NCBI GenBank assembly: GCA_937898895.1
Contig: CALDKL010000756.1
Span: forward strand, 1-9,779
Direction of reading: 5' to 3'
DNA from: an uncultured Verrucomicrobiae bacterium
GTDB taxonomy: Bacteria; Verrucomicrobiota; Verrucomicrobiia; Verrucomicrobiales; DEV007
Length of the DNA stretch: 9,779 nucleotides
The notes beneath the pieces are model-generated. The model made no database searches. It worked only from the letters and a program-made list of their open reading frames with translations, and had not been told where the DNA came from. Shown one piece after another: positions 5,447 through 9,779 of the stretch. The stretch's first letter is position 1; the number at the start of each line of letters is the position of its first letter. Both the position numbers and the translations under genes were made by a program.

Positions 5447-8400
5447 TGACGATCGCGTTCGCCGCGCTTCCGCTGTCGCGTGCCTTCGCCCAGCGCTACA
5501 TCCCGGCCCCGGCCAATTGGAGCAACGGGAGTGGCGGTTTTGGAGCGGGATCCATCGCAGGAAAAACCGTGGCTGCCGAAGGCGCCTTGGAGGCGGGAAC
5601 CACCCGCGAAAGCGGCTTCTTCAAACGCATCTCTGCCGGGGAAGGAGATGATTTCCGCGTTTGCCTCTCGCAACATTCCTCCTCGGGCGTGGCAGGAGTG
5701 ATGGTGCGCAACGACGAGTCTCCCGATTCTGCGTTTGTTTTTTATGGCTGCGACTCGACCGACAAGGCGATCCTGATCTACCGCGAACGCGCCGGAGATC
5801 CCTCCCGGAGTTTTGCCTTTGTTCCGCCACGAACCAATCCCTGGTTTCGGCTCGTCGTTGGTCGTGACACGGTTTACGCCTTCGATGCCGCATCCGCCGG
5901 GACGGATACTCCCGGCCCGTGGAATCCGGTGGCCGCGCTCAAGATTGAACTGACCGGAGGGGGGATGGCCCTGGGCGGCGACATGAGTTCGCGACGCGGC
6001 GACTTCGGCGGCCTCTTTGTCAGCAACAGCCACAGCACGGGCAGCACACCCGCGATCGCTGAGACGCTCTACCGGACGACTCCGCCCTTCTGGTCCGAAT
6101 CGACCTCGAAAGCCACATTGGTCAACACCCAAGGCGCAAACTGGAGTGAAGCGCCGCCCGAGCCCAATCAGTTCGCAGAATCCGGCACGGTGATCAAACG
6201 AACGAATGTCGGGGCTTCCGGTGCGGGACACATCGATTTTCCGATCTCCATCCGCACACCGGGAACCTATCGTTTCCGAGTCCATGTCCTCGCCGGCAAC
6301 CCCTCGTCCTTGTCCGCCTCGATCTTTGTAAACGGTGCCCTCGTGGAACCGGTCGCCTCGATCGTCAACTCGGAGCCCAGCCTGAACTCCTGGTTGATGG
6401 TCGGGTCTCAACGAACCCTCGCCGGGGGAAATACCGTGACGATTCGTTTGTCGGACCCAGGTGTGGACGGCACCGTCCTCTACGCAGACGCAGCAAGAGC
6501 GGAGTTCGTTCCGGTAGCGGACTCCGTTCACGAGCCTACCACCTGGCAGTATCCCTACTGGGTGAAGAATCCGGCCGGGACGACACGCATCACGCTTTCA
6601 GCCGGAGGCGGTCCGAGCAACTCGGTTGCACGAACGGATCTTCAGATTGTTCCCGGTGTGTGGAATGCCGGAGCCCACAATACGCTCGGTCTCATCGGCG
6701 ATTCCCGGTACCGCTTCCGCTTCACCCGGGAGGGCTTGAGAGCGCAGGCGGGGCTTTCCGTGAATCCGGTGTTTCTCGATCCGGGGACCATTGATTTCCG
6801 TTTCTCTTCCTTGGCCAGCGGAAACGCGATCGCCGTCGGCGGAGGTTCGTCCGCCCCTTACCCGGTGAGCAACTCCATCACCCTCGAAATCGAGCGCCTT
6901 GGCAACGGGGTTCTCTTCCGCCGGATCAATGGATCGAGTTCGAGCGTGATTCACAGCGCCTATCTGCCCTCCTCGTTCACCCCGACGACTCCGCTCTTTC
7001 TGGATCTGGCGCTCTATGACGACGCGGCTAAGGTTGCCTATTCCGCTGTGCATGGCACCTGGGTCTACAACGCTGAGTTTCCGGGGAGCGTGGCGAATCT
7101 CGATTTGGACGGGGACGGGCGACGGGACAGCCTCGAGCAATGGGTGGTCGATGCCAACGCGGATGACTCCATCCAATCCATCTTCGATGTGAGCGGTGCC
7201 GACACGGATGGAGACGGTCTCAGCGATGAAGCGGAGTTCAGCACCACCCCGAAGACCAATCCCGCCCGGGCCGACAGCGACGGCGACGGTCTCGACGACC
7301 GCACCGAGATTGTGACCTTTCACACCGACCCCTGGAACACCGACACCGACGGCGACGACCTTTCGGACGATATCGAGGCCACTGACCCATTCGGGTTCGA
7401 TCCGCTCGATCCGGACAGCGATCCCGCTGACGACGGCGTCGGCGATTTCACCGAGTGGGAGATCATCACCTTCCTTCCCGACGATTCCTTCGACGGGCAG
7501 GAGGATGTCACCGCCGATCCGGAACAGGACTTCGACGGCGATCTGGTCAGCAACCTTCACGAGAGCGAGGACCGCACCTCCTCCGTCGAGGCCGAGGACT
7601 ACTTTCGACCCGTCGTGTTCGAGCGCCTCTTTGGCCGCCATATCGGCGTAGAGCACAGCATCGAGGCGAATGCCTCCGGGATTCTCTCGACGAAAATCAT
7701 CCGCTCCTCTGCCTCCGGGCCGGCCGGAGCAGTGAGCCATCACGAAGCGAAAGATGGGACGCGCCTTCGCTTCCAGATCCTCGGGCTGGATGCGAACACC
7801 TCCGGAAATCAAATCACCGTCGGATTTTCACACCGGGGACTCGATGCGGAGGAGCCCGGTGATTTGGCGAACTATGCCATCGCGATTCAGCGAACCGGAT
7901 CGGGTGAGGCCCGGGTTTTGTTCTACGGAGATCCGGCACCCGACGCAGCCACCTTCCCCGTCACGCCAACTGATTTGATCGAACTAAGCCTCGAGAACGG
8001 CGCACTGCATCTCGAAAAGAACTTCCAGCCCGTGGGCTTGCCGATCCTCCTTCCCGCCGGATTTGCGGACATTGATCGTGAAGCCTACCCCCTTGCCATC
8101 GTCGTCGGGGTTAACGGCGCGGCCACCGGATTGCAAAACCTCCGTTACAGACGAGTCGATGATCCCGACCGCGATGATGATGGCATGGCGGACCGATGGG
8201 AGGGTCTCTGCGGACTCAATCCGCTGAATCCCGCAGACGCCAACGAGGATTCCGAACCGGACGGCCTCTCCAACCGGGAGGAATATCAGATCGGTACCGA
8301 TCCGCACAGTGCCGACACCGACAACGACGGTATGCCGGATGGATGGGAAAACAATTATGGCCTCAATCCGAAATCAAATGACGACGGCATTCCTGATGCC

Positions 8401-9779
8401 GATAAGGACGGCGACGGCATATCCAATCGCGAAGAGTTTGATTTTGGGACGCGACCCGATACCCCGTTCACGGCGGGGGATGCCTTCTCCGACACCTGGA
8501 GACATCGCTACGGACTGCCCCCCACCGCCCTCCTCAATTGCCAATCCGACGCGGATGAAGATGGTCGCACCCTCGCCGCAGAATTTGTCGACGGGACGGA
8601 TCCGAATGATGCCGACACGGACGGAGACGGCCTCGAGGATGGGTTCGAGGTGCAGTTTGGCACCGACCCGACTGTCTTTGCCGCAGACGCCGACAATGAT
8701 GGGATTGGAAACCTTGATGAGCTGGCCCTGGGAACCAATCCGGCAATGCCCGACACCGACGGAGACGGGCTGGGAGATCAGATCGAAATCCAATCGACCC
8801 TGGCTTTCGATCCAAAGTCCGCAGACAGCGATGGCGATGGCCTCGGAGATCGCGTCGAACACGAGATCCTCGTTCACGCGGCGTCAAACGGTGGCACGCT
8901 CCTCTCCCAGGCGCAGATTCACGGAGGCGACGACTACGACGGCGACGGAGTGACCAATCAAGACGAGGCCCGAGACACAACGGGTGCTGCAAATCCCAAC
9001 AGCCATCATTCAGGATCCGCTACGGTCATGCCCGAGATGGCACTTAAGGGACGCGCATATTACACCGAAGGAGGTTCAGGGGGCGCCCCCAAAGAGGCCA
9101 CTGAAGACGTTTGGGAGACGCATCTGATTCAGGGTGAAGATGAAGACGAATCACTTTATGAGCTCGCGAAAGCCATGCCAAACAGCTTCGATATGGGATG
9201 CTCAGAGGAAACCGTCAACCGCGATTTCTCCGTTGTCATGGTGAAGCCAATCTACGATTTTGACGGAGTGACTGTCATCGACTTTCAATTCGCACCTGTG
9301 AGCGGTCCCATTGCGGAGAAGGAATCCCGCCTGGAGCCATACCCGCCCGCCCAGGGGTGGTCTGAAACTGGATACGAGGAAACCAATCCGGTCCCCATCC
9401 ACCGCTGGGGTGTCTTGATCTACGAGCTGGTCGAGGAAGGGGACCCCTATCAAGAAGGTTGGGGAACGGACTACGATCTGTGCGGAAGTGCCACGCCTGG
9501 GTCGATGGGGGAAAAGCTCCAAACGCTTAACGGCGCCGAAGCCACCAAGCAGCTCTACGAGGCCGCCGGTGACCCGCTCGATCCGAACGTCTACTGGACC
9601 GGAAGCCTGCCTTCGGGATCATCTTGGGGAGACGGCCAACGTCGCGAGCACGGCAGCGAGGGTCTGCCGGCTCCGAACATGGACAATTTTGCCTCCTTTG
9701 CTGACGGGGTCTACCCGTATGCTTACTGGACCGAATATTGGTTCCAGGCGCGTGGACCGATTCCCCAGGAGATGGGACC
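5446..9779 (+). CDS. Giant exported multidomain protein with thrombospondin type-3 calcium repeats (3' end outside window)
   Basis: The frame is open without a stop for at least 1,444 codons. Residues 1-15 (MTIAFAALPLSRAFA|Q) resemble the end of a signal peptide but lack a basic n-region. Residues 26-202 look like a concanavalin-fold DUF1349-type domain (FRVCLSQHSSSGVAGVMVRN, then PWFRLVVGRDTVYAF and GGLFVSN). Residues 226-359 look like a golvesin-C/carbohydrate-binding sandwich (TPGTYRFRVHV, NTVTIRLSD, YADAARAEFV). Residues 366-549 are beta-rich and unassigned. Calcium repeats of the DxDGDGLxD type follow at 552-705 (five motifs, two degenerate), then a beta-rich spacer (719-904), then a second block (905-1185) with about ten motifs, often with 'GTDP' or 'GLNP' turns. 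From 1186 on, the sequence is unrecognised, acidic and tryptophan/tyrosine-rich. The protein is probably secreted or surface-attached and stabilised by calcium. An anchor or sorting signal would lie beyond the window. GTG 5443 is an alternative start, and ATG 5378 would serve if the upstream repeat changed length. Confidence 0.85.

Noticed and set aside
6598..7812. - strand frame of 404 codons rich in Val and Gly
   Set aside because: Its VGVG pattern is the reverse complement of the Asp/Gly codons of the calcium repeats.
8309..8953. + strand frame of 214 codons rich in Thr, Ser and Pro
   Set aside because: It is an out-of-frame reading of the second calcium-repeat block. The frame that gives regular DxDGDG motifs is open for over 4 kb and is the real one.
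7099..9000. DNA-level tandem repeats or a CRISPR-like array in the Asp-rich region
   Set aside because: The periodicity is at protein level (calcium-binding repeats) with variable spacing and synonymous changes. There are no identical direct repeats with unique spacers.
9001..9480. Possible horizontal-transfer boundary at the start of the C-terminal region of the giant gene
   Set aside because: I counted G/C at third codon positions: 64/80 at 7321-7560, 50/80 at 8161-8400, 52/80 at 8761-9000 and 97/160 at 9001-9480. The value is already low in the second repeat block, so there is no sharp change at 9000.

Overview
The window looks like a chromosomal piece of a GC-rich, free-living bacterium. 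A member of the Verrucomicrobiota or a related PVC-group lineage is my best guess. The guess rests on the very large exported protein with bacterial thrombospondin-type-3 calcium repeats and laminin/concanavalin-like beta domains, on a SxxK serine hydrolase, and on weak use of Shine-Dalgarno sites. It is an inference from gene style, not from a marker gene.

Layout. Positions 3-2430 carry three closely spaced + strand genes: the 3' end of ispE (isoprenoid precursor synthesis, MEP pathway), an S4-domain RNA-binding protein of the Hsp15/HslR family, and a two-module AAA+ ATPase whose layout resembles Ycf46. After an 80-bp gap comes an exported protein of unknown function (2511-3698). It converges on a class C beta-lactamase-family serine hydrolase on the - strand (3718-4893), and a perfect 16-bp palindrome lies at the point of convergence. 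A tRNA-Ala with anticodon CGC follows on the - strand (5039-5111), with a recognisable sigma70-type promoter about 110 bp upstream of it.

From 5446 to the end of the window one + strand reading frame stays open without a stop (at least 1,444 codons, 3' end outside the window). It encodes a giant secreted or surface protein. In order it has a weak signal peptide, a concanavalin/DUF1349-like domain, a golvesin-like beta-sandwich, another beta-rich region, a first block of calcium-binding repeats, a beta-rich spacer, a second longer block of calcium repeats, and an unrecognised C-terminal region.

The most interesting signal is at the start of this giant gene. Seven perfect tandem copies of the heptamer CCGTTCT (5386-5434) end 11 bp before the ATG. 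The reading frame is open through the whole array, and an ATG (5378) upstream of it is out of frame at seven copies. Five or eight copies would fuse that ATG to the gene and add an arginine-containing n-region that the present signal peptide lacks. This is the layout expected of slipped-strand phase variation of a surface protein. A second observation is a 12-bp sequence (ATCTTTACGGAT) in inverted orientation at two promoter regions, those of the serine hydrolase and of the tRNA.

The first three genes could be co-transcribed, but their functions (isoprenoid synthesis, ribosome rescue, ATPase) do not form an obvious pathway. The remaining genes are separate units.
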